The translations under genes and the position numbers were made by a program. The notes beneath the pieces are model-generated. The model did no database searches. It was not told where the DNA came from and saw only the letters and a program-made list of their open reading frames with translations. This document shows, one piece after another, positions 35,635 through 44,086 of a stretch of DNA of 59,700 nucleotides (its first letter is position 1; each line of letters starts with the position of its first letter). This stretch comes from Sphingomonas sp. RIT328 (lineage in GTDB: Bacteria; Pseudomonadota; Alphaproteobacteria; Sphingomonadales; Sphingomonadaceae): contig NZ_JFYV01000019.1 of the NCBI RefSeq assembly GCF_000632225.1, positions 1 to 59,700 on the forward strand. Direction: 5' to 3'.

Positions 35635-36136
35635 TCGCCGCATAGAGGCCGGCGGTCAGCCACAGGGCCTTGACGATGAACATGCCGACATAGGTGACGT
35701 CGACGATGATCCACAGCAGCCAGCTTTCTGCATGGCGGCGCGCGGTCCAATATTGCGCGACGAGACTGAAGCTGCTCAGCGTCGCGTCCATCCACGGCAG
35801 CGCGGCATCGGTGTAGCGACTGGTCAGCCAGCCGAACGACGCGGCGGCGATCGCGCCGATGGCGAGGCCGGCGACCGCCTGCCGCGCGGGCAGCGGCGCC
35901 ACCGCCACCACGCCGCTGTCGCGCACGCCGCGCAGCCAGGCGAGCCAGCCGTAGAGGATCGCGATGCCGAACGCGCCCTGCAACACCATGTCGGCATAGA
36001 GCCGCACGTCGAGGAACAGCTTGGCGTAGAGCGCGCAGGCGAGCAGGTTGACCGGCCAGCACAGCATCCGCCGCCGCGCGGTCAGCCAGATGCCCGCGAA
36101 GCTGACGACGACTGCGACGATCTCGAGCGGGCTCAT
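35561..36136 (-). CDS. pnuT: PnuC-family permease, probable thiamine transporter PnuT
   Basis: A 191-residue inner-membrane protein with about seven helices of the PnuC family (GIWLTARRRMLCWPVNLLAC, MDATLSSFSLVAQYWTARR, LWIIVDVTYVGMFIVKAL). PnuC proteins carry vitamin nucleosides by facilitated diffusion, driven by phosphorylation in the cytoplasm. As the last gene of an operon under a TPP riboswitch, thiamine is the likely cargo, so PnuT is a better name than PnuC. The ATG overlaps the stop of the kinase gene (ATGA). The 3' end overlaps the convergent exonuclease gene. Confidence 0.9.
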   Translation of the reverse strand: MSPLEIVAVVVSFAGIWLTARRRMLCWPVNLLACALYAKLFLDVRLYADMVLQGAFGIAILYGWLAWLRGVRDSGVVAVAPLPARQAVAGLAIGAIAAASFGWLTSRYTDAALPWMDATLSSFSLVAQYWTARRHAESWLLWIIVDVTYVGMFIVKALWLTAGLYAAITLLAVLGYRQWRRGARRGRHAPA

Positions 36137-37269
36137 CCGCCCGTCCCGTGGATCGTCGCGAGCAGGGCGCGTCCCGGCGGCGTCGCGAACCAGCCGACAT
36201 GGCCGATCGCATATCCGTCCCACGCCAGCGCGGCGGCGGCGGGATCGTCGACCACCGCGGTGAAATAATCGGCTTCCGACAGCGCGAATTCGAGGTGACT
36301 GAGCGGCAGCAGCCGCGCGATCGTCGCGCGATCCGCCGCGCCGAGCGGCCGCACCGCGGCATAGCCGGCGAGCAGCGCGGTGACCGCGGCGGGATCGGCG
36401 ATGGCATCGGTCTGCGGCAGGTCGAGCCAGTTCAGCATCCGCTCGATCGCGGTGGCGATATCCTGCACCGCGCAGCTGCGGTCGGCGAGGCCGAAGTCGA
36501 TCACCGTCCGCACCGTGCCCTGCGGCGTCCACAGCAGGTTGGACGGATGCCAGTCGTTGTGCGTCCACAGCGACGGCTGGTCCGCTAGCCCGGCCAGCCC
36601 CCCGGCATGCTGCGCGAGAACGGCGGCGAGCTGCTCCTGCCACGGCCGCGTCGCCAGAAAGGCGGCGAGCCGCGGTCGTGCCGCGACATAGGCCCGCGCC
36701 GCGGCGAGCGGATCGGGTGCCGGGAGGATGGTATAGCTGGCGATCAGCGGCGCGGCCGCGCGCGGCGGTGCCGCATAGTCGCGCGCCGCCTCGTGCAGCC
36801 GGGCGAGCATCACGCCCGCGGCATAAGCATGGTCGTGCGACAGATAGGGCGTCCACGACTGGCGCTCGCGATACAGATCGATGCCCGGTGCGGCGACGTG
36901 CAGCTCGTAGCAAGAGGAGCCGATCGCGACCGCGCGCGCGCCGTCGTCGCTCGCCAGACCCTGCGGCACCGGCAGGCCGGCGTCGGCGAGATGCGCGATG
37001 AAGCGATGCTCTTCGGCAAGTGCGGCGACGCTGCGGATGCTGCGGTGATGCCGCTTGAGCAGCAGTGCGCCGCGATCCGTATTGATCAGCGCTGCCGCCG
37101 AGAAGGGCCGCGGCGAATGCCAGCGCAGCGCCGCGAACCGCCCCGCGGCGGGAAAGCGCGCGATCACCGCCGCCGCCTCCGCCGCAGTGATCGGCGGCCA
37201 GACCGGCGCTTCGAGCGCCTCGCCCATGCCGTGAACGCGATGCGCGTCGGGATCGGCGGCGCGCGCCAC
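36133..37269 (-). CDS. APH/choline-kinase-family phosphotransferase, probable thiamine kinase
   Basis: A 378-residue aminoglycoside-phosphotransferase-fold kinase. The catalytic loop is THNDWHPSNLLW (Brenner-type HxDxxxxN) and the metal Asp lies in VIDFGLADRSC. An N-lobe Lys candidate is in ALLLKRHHR. E. coli ThiK, which phosphorylates thiamine, belongs to the same superfamily. Between a thiamine-type receptor and PnuT and under a TPP riboswitch, it most likely traps imported thiamine as thiamine phosphate. The GTG start lies two bases after the receptor stop; ATG at 37227 is possible. Substrate is inferred from context. Confidence 0.85.
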   Translation of the reverse strand: MARAADPDAHRVHGMGEALEAPVWPPITAAEAAAVIARFPAAGRFAALRWHSPRPFSAAALINTDRGALLLKRHHRSIRSVAALAEEHRFIAHLADAGLPVPQGLASDDGARAVAIGSSCYELHVAAPGIDLYRERQSWTPYLSHDHAYAAGVMLARLHEAARDYAAPPRAAAPLIASYTILPAPDPLAAARAYVAARPRLAAFLATRPWQEQLAAVLAQHAGGLAGLADQPSLWTHNDWHPSNLLWTPQGTVRTVIDFGLADRSCAVQDIATAIERMLNWLDLPQTDAIADPAAVTALLAGYAAVRPLGAADRATIARLLPLSHLEFALSEADYFTAVVDDPAAAALAWDGYAIGHVGWFATPPGRALLATIHGTGG

Positions 37270-37271
37270 GG

Positions 37272-39578
37272 TCAGAAGGCGCGCGCGATCGTCGCGATCA
37301 CCGCCGCGCCGCTGCCGATGTAATAGGCCGGCGCCGCGCCGGCGATGACGCTGCCGTTGCGGCCGATCGTGTCGCGCGCATTGGTCGTCACCGCCTGCAC
37401 CCCCGACAGGACGTGCGGATCGGTGACGTTGATCGCATTGACGCGCAGATCGGTGCGCTTGCCGTCGAGCCAGTCGGCGAGATGCACGCCGATCGACAGG
37501 TCGAGCGTCGCATAGCCCGGAATGCTCTCGTCGTTCAGGAAGGTGGCATATTGGCGGGCGAGATATTTGCCGGCGATGCTGCCGAACAGACGGCCGTCGT
37601 CATAGATGCCGCCCGCGCCGACCTGTACCGTCGGGCTCGACACCGCATGCTTGCCGCGCGTCGGCAGCAGGTCGCCGTCGACCGGCAGGTCGTCGTCGAT
37701 CCGGGCGTGGAGATATTCGCCCGAGACGTACAGGCTGACCCCGGCGGCGGGGCGGTAATCGACCTCGGCATCGACGCCATAAGAGGTCTGGCCGCCGGCG
37801 TTGAGCGTCGTATTGACCTGCGCACCGCCCGATTGGACGATCGTCGCGAGCTGGCGGTTGCGGAACGAGTAGTGGAAGCCGGTGACCGACGCCGACAGGT
37901 TCGCGCCGATGAAGCGATAGCCGAGCTCCTCGGACACGGCATATTCGTTCTTGAGCGCGTCCGTCCCCTGCGCCGCCAGCACGCCGCCCGCATAGCTGTC
38001 GTAGAGCGTGAATTCATTCGGCGTCCGGAAATTGGTGGTGACGTTGGCGAACAGCTGCTGCCGGTCGTCGAGATCGAAGTGGAGCGCGGCGCGCGGCAGC
38101 GCGGCGAAGCTGTCGAGCCGCACGCTCGATTGCGGGCCGGGCAGATAGTTGCGGCCGTTGCGCAGCACGTCGACACCCTTGATGCCGAGCTCGAGCGTCA
38201 GCCGCGGCGTCAGCGCGATCCGGTCGGCGACGAAGGCGCTCTTGGTGACGGTGACGGTGCGCTGGTTCTCGTAGGCGAGCAGCCGGCCGTCGGCGGTGCG
38301 GACCGCCTTGGCGCGATAGCCCCAGCGGTCGGTCGGCGTACCGTCGGGGTTGAGGCTGGTATAGGATTGCGTGACGCGATCGGTGCCATAGTCGAACCAC
38401 AAACCGGCGGTGAGGCGATGCCGCCCCGCCTCCAGCACCAATTTGGCGACGCTGCCGCCGCGGAACTGGTCACCGGTGTAATTGCCGAGCACGGTGGCGA
38501 CGCCGTCGACCGCGCCGGGCAGCGTGATCGCGCCGAGCGCCTCGTCGCCGAGGAAATTGCCCTCGCTGGTCAGCTGCGTCCCATAAGGCGAGTTGCCATA
38601 GCCCCATTGCGCGTAGCTGGTGCTGTCGAAGCTCAGCGCCTCGCCGAGCCTGAGGTGGATCGGCGCGGAGGCGTAGAGGTTGCGGAACGGCGCGCGATAG
38701 AGCTTCCAATAATCGGTCGCGCCCGGCGTGTAGCGGCTCGCATAATTGAAGCCGCGTCCCTGCGCCTGCCAGTCGGCGAGCGTCGGGCTCGGATAGGTCG
38801 AGCTGTTGGCGTCATTGTACGACAGTGCGAGGCTGGCGCGATTGTCGCCCCATTCGTTGAGCAGCTTGGCGTCGACATGCTGGCGGACGTCATAGCCGGC
38901 GCCGCGCCAATTGTCGGCGCGGGTGTAGGAATAGGACAGGAAGGCCTTGAGCCCGGTGCCGGCGATCGCGCCGCTGTCGACGCGGGCGAAGGCGCGCCGT
39001 GCCGCATAGCTGCCGAGCGACAGGTCGACGAGCGCCTGCGGCCGCGCCTTGGGATCGTCGAGCGCCAGCGACAGCAGCCCACCCGCGCCGCCGAGCGTCG
39101 GCGAGTCGATATCGACCGATCCTTGCGCGAGTCCGATCCGCCGCAGGTTGCCGGGATCGGCGAATTGCGCCGGATAGGCGTAATAATAACCGATGTCGTT
39201 CTGCGGCGCGCCTTCCATCAGCACGCCGATCTCGTCCTGGCCAAGTCCGCGCAGCGTCAGGCTCGAACTGGTCGACAGGCCATAGGGATCGCTCGACGCG
39301 AGGGTCGCGCCGGGGAGCAGCGCGACGAGCTGGAAGGCGTTGAGCGTCGGGGCCTGTTTGACGATGTAATCGGCGGAGATCGCGCTTTCGGCGCGCGGCG
39401 TCTCCTGATCCGGCAGCAGCCCGGCGGGATCGGCGCGGCCGATCACGCGGATGTCGGTGGTCTCGCCCGTCTGCGCGGCGGCGGGGGCGGCAACCGCGGC
39501 GAGCGCCAGCGTCAGCGGCGGCAGCGCACGCCGCAGCGCGAAGGGAGCATAAGGCAGATCAGCCGACATCGTTCGCAT
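37272..39578 (-). CDS. TonB-dependent receptor under TPP riboswitch, probable thiamine receptor
   Basis: A 768-residue outer-membrane receptor. Three ATGs (39587, 39578, 39569) are possible; the middle one is used. The signal peptide ends APAAAQT. The plug holds DIRVIGRADPAGLLPDQ, FQLVALLPGATLASSDPYG, LTLRGLGQDEIGVLMEGAP and RIGLAQGSVDIDSPTLGGAG. The barrel ends with AAVIATIARAF. The riboswitch makes it a strong candidate for high-affinity uptake of thiamine or a thiamine phosphate across the outer membrane, analogous to the OMR1 receptors of Bacteroidetes. The kinase and permease genes follow with a two-base gap and an overlap, so the three form one operon. Confidence 0.9.
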   Translation of the reverse strand: MRTMSADLPYAPFALRRALPPLTLALAAVAAPAAAQTGETTDIRVIGRADPAGLLPDQETPRAESAISADYIVKQAPTLNAFQLVALLPGATLASSDPYGLSTSSSLTLRGLGQDEIGVLMEGAPQNDIGYYYAYPAQFADPGNLRRIGLAQGSVDIDSPTLGGAGGLLSLALDDPKARPQALVDLSLGSYAARRAFARVDSGAIAGTGLKAFLSYSYTRADNWRGAGYDVRQHVDAKLLNEWGDNRASLALSYNDANSSTYPSPTLADWQAQGRGFNYASRYTPGATDYWKLYRAPFRNLYASAPIHLRLGEALSFDSTSYAQWGYGNSPYGTQLTSEGNFLGDEALGAITLPGAVDGVATVLGNYTGDQFRGGSVAKLVLEAGRHRLTAGLWFDYGTDRVTQSYTSLNPDGTPTDRWGYRAKAVRTADGRLLAYENQRTVTVTKSAFVADRIALTPRLTLELGIKGVDVLRNGRNYLPGPQSSVRLDSFAALPRAALHFDLDDRQQLFANVTTNFRTPNEFTLYDSYAGGVLAAQGTDALKNEYAVSEELGYRFIGANLSASVTGFHYSFRNRQLATIVQSGGAQVNTTLNAGGQTSYGVDAEVDYRPAAGVSLYVSGEYLHARIDDDLPVDGDLLPTRGKHAVSSPTVQVGAGGIYDDGRLFGSIAGKYLARQYATFLNDESIPGYATLDLSIGVHLADWLDGKRTDLRVNAINVTDPHVLSGVQAVTTNARDTIGRNGSVIAGAAPAYYIGSGAAVIATIARAF

Positions 39579-39613
39579 CCACGTCATCCGGAGGAACGAC
39601 GGCGGACCGCGCA

Positions 39614-39706
39614 CCCTCCCTACGCCGGTATCACCCGGATCAGGTTCAGCGGGTCGTGGGCTGCTGCCCACCTCTCAGCCACACGTCAGCGGCCCCCCGG
39701 GGAGGG
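39614..39706 (-). promoter_or_regulatory. TPP riboswitch (THI element)
   Basis: The minus strand shows the full thi-box: P1 arms CCCTCCC/GGGAGGG (39700-39706 and 39614-39620), CGGGGGGCC, a short P3, GGCTGAGAGGTGGG (core CTGAGA at 39673-39677), ACCCGCTGAACCTGAT (ACCTGAT at 39639-39645) and CCGGCGTAGGGA. These bind thiamine pyrophosphate. The element ends about 35 bases before the receptor ATG with no U-run terminator between, so control is more likely at translation initiation than by attenuation. Confidence 0.96.
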
Positions 39707-40001
39707 CGTGGCTTAGCGGCTTTGGCGGGAGGGCGATAGGGGGTTGAGCGGTGGGTTTGGTGCGTGGTTGGGTAAAGTTCTGTATTACAGAATAATAAGT
39801 CGGACTTGTAACAATATCGAAGCAAAGAAAATAACGATCGATCATATTCCGGTGCGGCGCGGCAAATCAAAAAAGTCGGATATTGTAAGCAGTAAGCATA
39901 TAGCAGATTCTATATCGCCTACCTTGGGTAATTCGGACAGCCGCGCTTCTATAAATGAGTTAGGGTGAGCGATGGGCGCGCCCGATCTGATGGAGTGCGT
40001 A
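39707..40001. other. AT-rich intergenic region between riboswitch and lipoprotein gene
   Basis: About 295 bases, clearly less GC-rich than the surroundings, holding the divergent promoters of the thiamine operon (minus) and the lipoprotein gene (plus). Possible -10-like TATAAT-type stretches occur near 39790-39920, but no pair of boxes is convincing. I see no gene with a ribosome binding site and no strong hairpin. Confidence 0.5.
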
Positions 40002-40943
40002 ATGAAGCGGCGTTTGATGACGGCGATGGTGCTGGTCCTGGCGACGAGCGGATGCGGCTCGGATGGCAAGGGCGGTTCGGCGCCGGTACCGGTGACAACA
40101 GGCAGCACGCCCGCGCCGACCCCGGCGCCCACTCCCGCCCCGACGCCGGCGCCTACTCCGGCCCCGACGCCCACTCCGGCGCCGACGCCTACTCCTGCGC
40201 CGACAGCTCGCGTATACACCTACGAAAAGGCGGCCGATTTTACGAAGGATCGAAGCTTCACCGGCTATGACCGAATGGATATCAATCTTTCTGCTGGGAA
40301 ATTTGTCGCGATTGCTTTGTCTTCGTCGGAAACGGGGGTGACGACCTATACCACGCAGGGCGGGACGGTCACCTTGGCTGACAGCACCGACCTGCCGGGG
40401 AAAGGTACCTACTCGGCGGGTAACGGCACGTTTTCCGTACGGCGCAAGTTGGAGTTTAACGCTTCGGGCGGTTACGTGCTGCTCGGTTTGCCGGACGGTC
40501 TCTCCAAGTACGAAAGTTTCGCCGAAGCGCAGTTCAACGATGACAAGGTCGCGCGCCTGCTCATCATTGGTTCGCCGACCAATCCAATCGAAATTCCAAC
40601 CACCGGAACGTTGACGTATTCCGCGCTGATAGCGGAACAAAACAACGCAAAGGATCAGGTGGCTGCCCAAGCGCTGACAGTTGATTGCGCTACAGGGGCT
40701 GTATCGGGAACTATTCCTCTCGTCGTGAAAGACGGTTCGGGTTCGGTGCCATTTACGATAACCGGAACGAAGGATGGCAGCGCCCGTATATCGGGGACGC
40801 TTAAAAGCCAGGATGGCAAAATTACGGGCACCTTTATCGGTCGCCTCTACGGCCAGGGTGCCAAGGAGATCGCGCTCTTGGTCAGCTTCAAGCTGGCCGA
40901 CGGTGGCTTCGACGCAGCTCTGCTCACCGGCCGCCTGCAATAA
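40002..40943 (+). CDS. Surface lipoprotein with Pro-Thr-Ala linker, TbpB-like barrel possible
   Basis: A 313-residue lipoprotein. GGAG lies six bases before the ATG, and lipobox ATSGC follows one hydrophobic helix. Residues about 35-68 are a PTPA-repeat linker. The rest is beta-rich; the C-terminus (GTLKSQDGKITGTFIGRLYG, then GAKEIALLVSF) resembles the handle/barrel of TbpB and other Slam-exported lipoproteins (GxFYGPxAxEIGG). The match is weak and by eye. The gene is less GC-rich than its neighbours. Surface display and ligand capture are plausible; the partner is unknown. Confidence 0.75.
   Translation: MKRRLMTAMVLVLATSGCGSDGKGGSAPVPVTTGSTPAPTPAPTPAPTPAPTPAPTPTPAPTPTPAPTARVYTYEKAADFTKDRSFTGYDRMDINLSAGKFVAIALSSSETGVTTYTTQGGTVTLADSTDLPGKGTYSAGNGTFSVRRKLEFNASGGYVLLGLPDGLSKYESFAEAQFNDDKVARLLIIGSPTNPIEIPTTGTLTYSALIAEQNNAKDQVAAQALTVDCATGAVSGTIPLVVKDGSGSVPFTITGTKDGSARISGTLKSQDGKITGTFIGRLYGQGAKEIALLVSFKLADGGFDAALLTGRLQ
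40108..40206 (+). repeat. Tandem repeat coding the PTPA linker
   Basis: About 99 bases of 12-base units reading Pro-Thr-Pro-Ala with varied third positions, inside the lipoprotein gene. The synonymous variation shows selection for the peptide rather than recent slippage, although length change by slippage is possible. Such linkers hold a folded domain away from the membrane. Confidence 0.85.
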
Positions 40944-40950
40944 CATACAA

Positions 40951-40976
40951 CGTGCCGGGGCCAGCGCCCCGGCACG
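40951..40976. terminator. Hairpin terminator between convergent genes
   Basis: CGTGCCGGGGC and GCCCCGGCACG form a perfect 11-bp stem with a CAGC loop, seven bases after the lipoprotein stop and eight before the TonB receptor stop. There is no T-run, but the position between converging genes suggests a bidirectional terminator. Confidence 0.65.
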
Positions 40977-40983
40977 CCACCCC

Positions 40984-43857
40984 TTACAGTCCGTAGGACA
41001 GGCGCAGATAGCCGAAGCGGCCGGGGATGTCGTAGGTGGTCGGGTCGTAATTGTTGAGGCTGCAGCTGAAGCAGGCCGGCGGGTCCTTGTCGAAGACGTT
41101 GTTGACGCCGAAGGTGAAGGCGAAGCGCGAGTCCAGCCAGCGCGGGCGGAACTGGAGCTGCGCGTCGCCGTAGAGGCGGCTCTTCAGCTCGTTGTCGGCT
41201 GAAATCTCCTGGACATTGTCGATATAGCGGGCGGTGATGCTCGCGGTGACCGGGCCCATCGACCAGTCGATCGTGCCGAGGCCCTTGAAGTGCGGATAGG
41301 TCTGGTCGGGGGAGCCGCGTTCGGTGCCGACATAGTCGGTGGTGGTGAAGCCGCCGGTCGCCGGCGTGCTCTCGGCATATTTGAGCAGGTAATTGCCCGA
41401 GACATAGAGGCCGAAGCGACCCGCGCCGGTCTCGCCCGAACGGATCGTCAGCGTCGCGTCGATGCCGCGGGTGCGGACGCCGCCGGTATTGAGCAGCAGG
41501 CCGTTGATCGCGGTGACGATGCCGCTCGGCGCGCGCCGGATCGCCGCGCAGCTCAGCGCATCGCCGGTCTCGGCGCAGCGGCTGAGCAGCACCTGCGCCG
41601 GGATCGAGGCGATCGCGCCCTCCACCTTGATGTCGTAATAATTGACCTCGAGGCTGAGCGCCGAAAGCGTGCCGCCGCGCGCCCAGCGCGGGCTGTAGAC
41701 GCCGCCGAACAGCAGGGTCCGCGCGGTCTCCGGACGCAGGTCGGGATTGCCGCCGGTCAGCACCGGCAACTGGCCGCCCTGCGGCTCGGCATAGCTGCCG
41801 CCGGCGGGGACGCCGTTGGCGATGCAATTGGTCCGCACCGTCGCGTTCGAGGCGAACTGGCCGCCGCTCGCGCTGGTGCACGGATCGTCGATCGACGCAT
41901 CGAACCGCGACTGCGCGCCGTACAACTCGCCGATCGACGGAGCGCGCAAGGATTCGGCATATTGGCCGCGCAGCAGCAGGTCACTGACCGGCTTCCACAA
42001 GGCGCCGCCGCTGAACGTCGTGTTGCTGCCGAAGGTCGAGTAATTGGAGTGGCGTACCGCGCCGTTGAGTTCGAGCGAGGCGATCGCGGGCAGGTCGCGG
42101 AGCAGCGGCAGGCGGATCTCGCCATAGACTTCGTCGACGTTGAACTTGCCGCTCGCCGCCTGTGCCGGGATGTCGGCGCCGAGCCCGGCCTGGATCACCG
42201 GATCGGGGGTGAAGCTGCCGAACTGGTAGCGATGCTCATAACCGATCGCGATGCCGACCGGGCCGCCGGGCAGGTCGAACAGCTCGCCCGACAGATTGGC
42301 GGTATAATCGTTGAGCGTCTGGCTGCTGCGGTCACGCTCGTCGAAGCCGATATAGCCGAGCATCGCCGGGGTGATCGAGCCGACGCCGCCGAAGAAGTTG
42401 AACGGCACGCAATCGTCGGTGCACTGGCTGACCGGGCCGATCGCCCGGGCGAGCTTGGCGGCGTTGATGTTGCCGGTGAACAGCTGCTTGGCGTCGTTGT
42501 AACCGATCACCGCATTGGCATCCCAATACCAATTATGGCCGAACATGCGGAACTTGCCGTCGAGCGTGCCGGTCAGCGACATGGTGTCGACCCGCTGACT
42601 GTAGGTACGCTGGCCGGCCTCGACCAGGCGGCGGAAGATCGCGGTGTAATTCTGCCCCGGCGTCAGCGTCACGCCGAACGGATTATAGGGGTTGGTCGCG
42701 TCGACCGACAGCGTGTCGAGCAGATTGCCGTTGCCGACGTCCGGGCCGATGCCGAGCGGCAGATAGGCGGCCTGATTCTGCGAGTTGCGGCGATTGTACA
42801 CCGCCTTGACGCGCAGGTTGAGCGCATCGGAGAAACTGGCGCGCGCGTTGACGAAACCGCCGTAGCGTTCGACCGGGGTGAGGAAATAGTTGAACGGCGC
42901 GAAATTATAGCGGTCCGCCGCGGTGAAGGCCTTGAAGTCGCCGGTCGCCAGTGTCGGGTCGTATACCGGGCGGCCGCTCGCCACCGGTCCGCGCAGCGTC
43001 AGGTTCTGGCCGTTGACGAGGAAGCGGCCGAGCGGGGTGAAGCTGGAACAGCCGCCGATCGGGTCCGAACAGCTCGTCTGGCCGGGATTGGGATATTGCG
43101 AGATGCTGCGGTCGGCGGCGCTGACCGCTTCCTGCTTGGTGTAATAGCCGCCCGCGACGACATGGACATGATCGTCGCCGAGCCCGTAGCTGAGCTGGTA
43201 ATCCTGCGTCTTGCCGTCATTGTCGCCGAGGAACTGGCCGTATTGCGCCGACGCCTTGAGCCCCTTCTGATTCTGTTTGGTGATGATGTTGACGACGCCG
43301 GCGATCGCGTCCGAGCCATATTGCGGCGAGGCGCCCGATTGCAGCACCTCGATCCGCTCGATCATCGACGAGGGGATCGAGTTGAGATCGACGGTGGCGG
43401 GGATGCCGCTCGCCGAGGCGCCGTTGACGTAGCGCAGGCCGTCGACCAGCACGAGCGTGCGCTTGGGGCCGAGATAGCGCAGGTCGAGCACCGCCGAGCC
43501 CGCGCCGACGCCGCCGCCGTCGGGCGGATTGCCGAAATTGCCCGAGCTGTTGAACTTCGAGTTGAGACCGCCCGACGAGGCGGGCAGCCGCTGCAGCACG
43601 TCGGCGACCGACGACAGGCCGGTGCGCGCGATCGCCGCATCGTCGACGGTGACCACCGGCGAGGGCTGGTCGAGCGGATCGCGGCGGATGCGCGAGCCGG
43701 TGACGACGATGTCCTCCGCCGGCGCCTCGGTGGCGGCGGGCGCGGTCGGCGTCTGCGGATCGGTGGCGAGCTGCGCCGACGCGACCTGCGCGGACAGCGC
43801 CAGCCCGGCGACCATCGCCAGACGGGAAGATCGGATCATCCAGGTCGTTGCACGCAT
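40984..43857 (-). CDS. TonB-dependent receptor
   Basis: A 957-residue outer-membrane receptor. ATG at 43857 follows AAGGGGAA and gives a signal peptide ending AQVASAQL. The TonB-box/plug region starts at DIVVTGSRIRRDPLDQPSP. The plug includes VADVLQRLPASSGGLNS, LDLRYLGPKRTLVLVDGLRY, MIERIEVLQSGASPQYGSDA and GVVNIITK. The barrel ends at FGYLRLSYGL. This is the large sphingomonad/xanthomonad receptor type, whose ligands are often plant glycans, peptides or siderophores; I cannot assign one. Six Cys lie in external loops (for example TSCSDPIGGCSS), probably as disulfides. Confidence 0.9.
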   Translation of the reverse strand: MRATTWMIRSSRLAMVAGLALSAQVASAQLATDPQTPTAPAATEAPAEDIVVTGSRIRRDPLDQPSPVVTVDDAAIARTGLSSVADVLQRLPASSGGLNSKFNSSGNFGNPPDGGGVGAGSAVLDLRYLGPKRTLVLVDGLRYVNGASASGIPATVDLNSIPSSMIERIEVLQSGASPQYGSDAIAGVVNIITKQNQKGLKASAQYGQFLGDNDGKTQDYQLSYGLGDDHVHVVAGGYYTKQEAVSAADRSISQYPNPGQTSCSDPIGGCSSFTPLGRFLVNGQNLTLRGPVASGRPVYDPTLATGDFKAFTAADRYNFAPFNYFLTPVERYGGFVNARASFSDALNLRVKAVYNRRNSQNQAAYLPLGIGPDVGNGNLLDTLSVDATNPYNPFGVTLTPGQNYTAIFRRLVEAGQRTYSQRVDTMSLTGTLDGKFRMFGHNWYWDANAVIGYNDAKQLFTGNINAAKLARAIGPVSQCTDDCVPFNFFGGVGSITPAMLGYIGFDERDRSSQTLNDYTANLSGELFDLPGGPVGIAIGYEHRYQFGSFTPDPVIQAGLGADIPAQAASGKFNVDEVYGEIRLPLLRDLPAIASLELNGAVRHSNYSTFGSNTTFSGGALWKPVSDLLLRGQYAESLRAPSIGELYGAQSRFDASIDDPCTSASGGQFASNATVRTNCIANGVPAGGSYAEPQGGQLPVLTGGNPDLRPETARTLLFGGVYSPRWARGGTLSALSLEVNYYDIKVEGAIASIPAQVLLSRCAETGDALSCAAIRRAPSGIVTAINGLLLNTGGVRTRGIDATLTIRSGETGAGRFGLYVSGNYLLKYAESTPATGGFTTTDYVGTERGSPDQTYPHFKGLGTIDWSMGPVTASITARYIDNVQEISADNELKSRLYGDAQLQFRPRWLDSRFAFTFGVNNVFDKDPPACFSCSLNNYDPTTYDIPGRFGYLRLSYGL

Positions 43858-43965
43858 TGCTGTTCCCCTTGTCTGCGCCCTTTGCGGTGTCGCACGATCA
43901 TTATGCAGCAAAGGCGCCCGACGACCATATGATGCGACGCGATCGGGCATTTCGGTACGGATATT

Positions 43966-43981
43966 TTGCATAATGTTGCAA
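43966..43981. promoter_or_regulatory. TTGCA palindrome between TonB receptor and exporter genes
   Basis: TTGCA-TAATGT-TGCAA is a perfect 5-bp inverted repeat 109 bp upstream of the TonB receptor and 106 bp upstream of the exporter start. It lies in an AT-rich pocket where divergent promoters are expected. No regulator can be named. Confidence 0.3.
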
Positions 43982-44086
43982 TGCGGTAACAGTCGTTGCC
44001 GTCCCGACATTCGCGGGAGGCCCGAACCATCACCGGATCAGGGACTTGGCCTTGCCGCGCAGCCTCATCGCGTCGATAGCCGCGCG

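Noticed and set aside
40108..40206. Tandem repeat considered as CRISPR-like
   Set aside because: Units are contiguous, in frame and encode Pro-Thr-Pro-Ala; there are no spacers.
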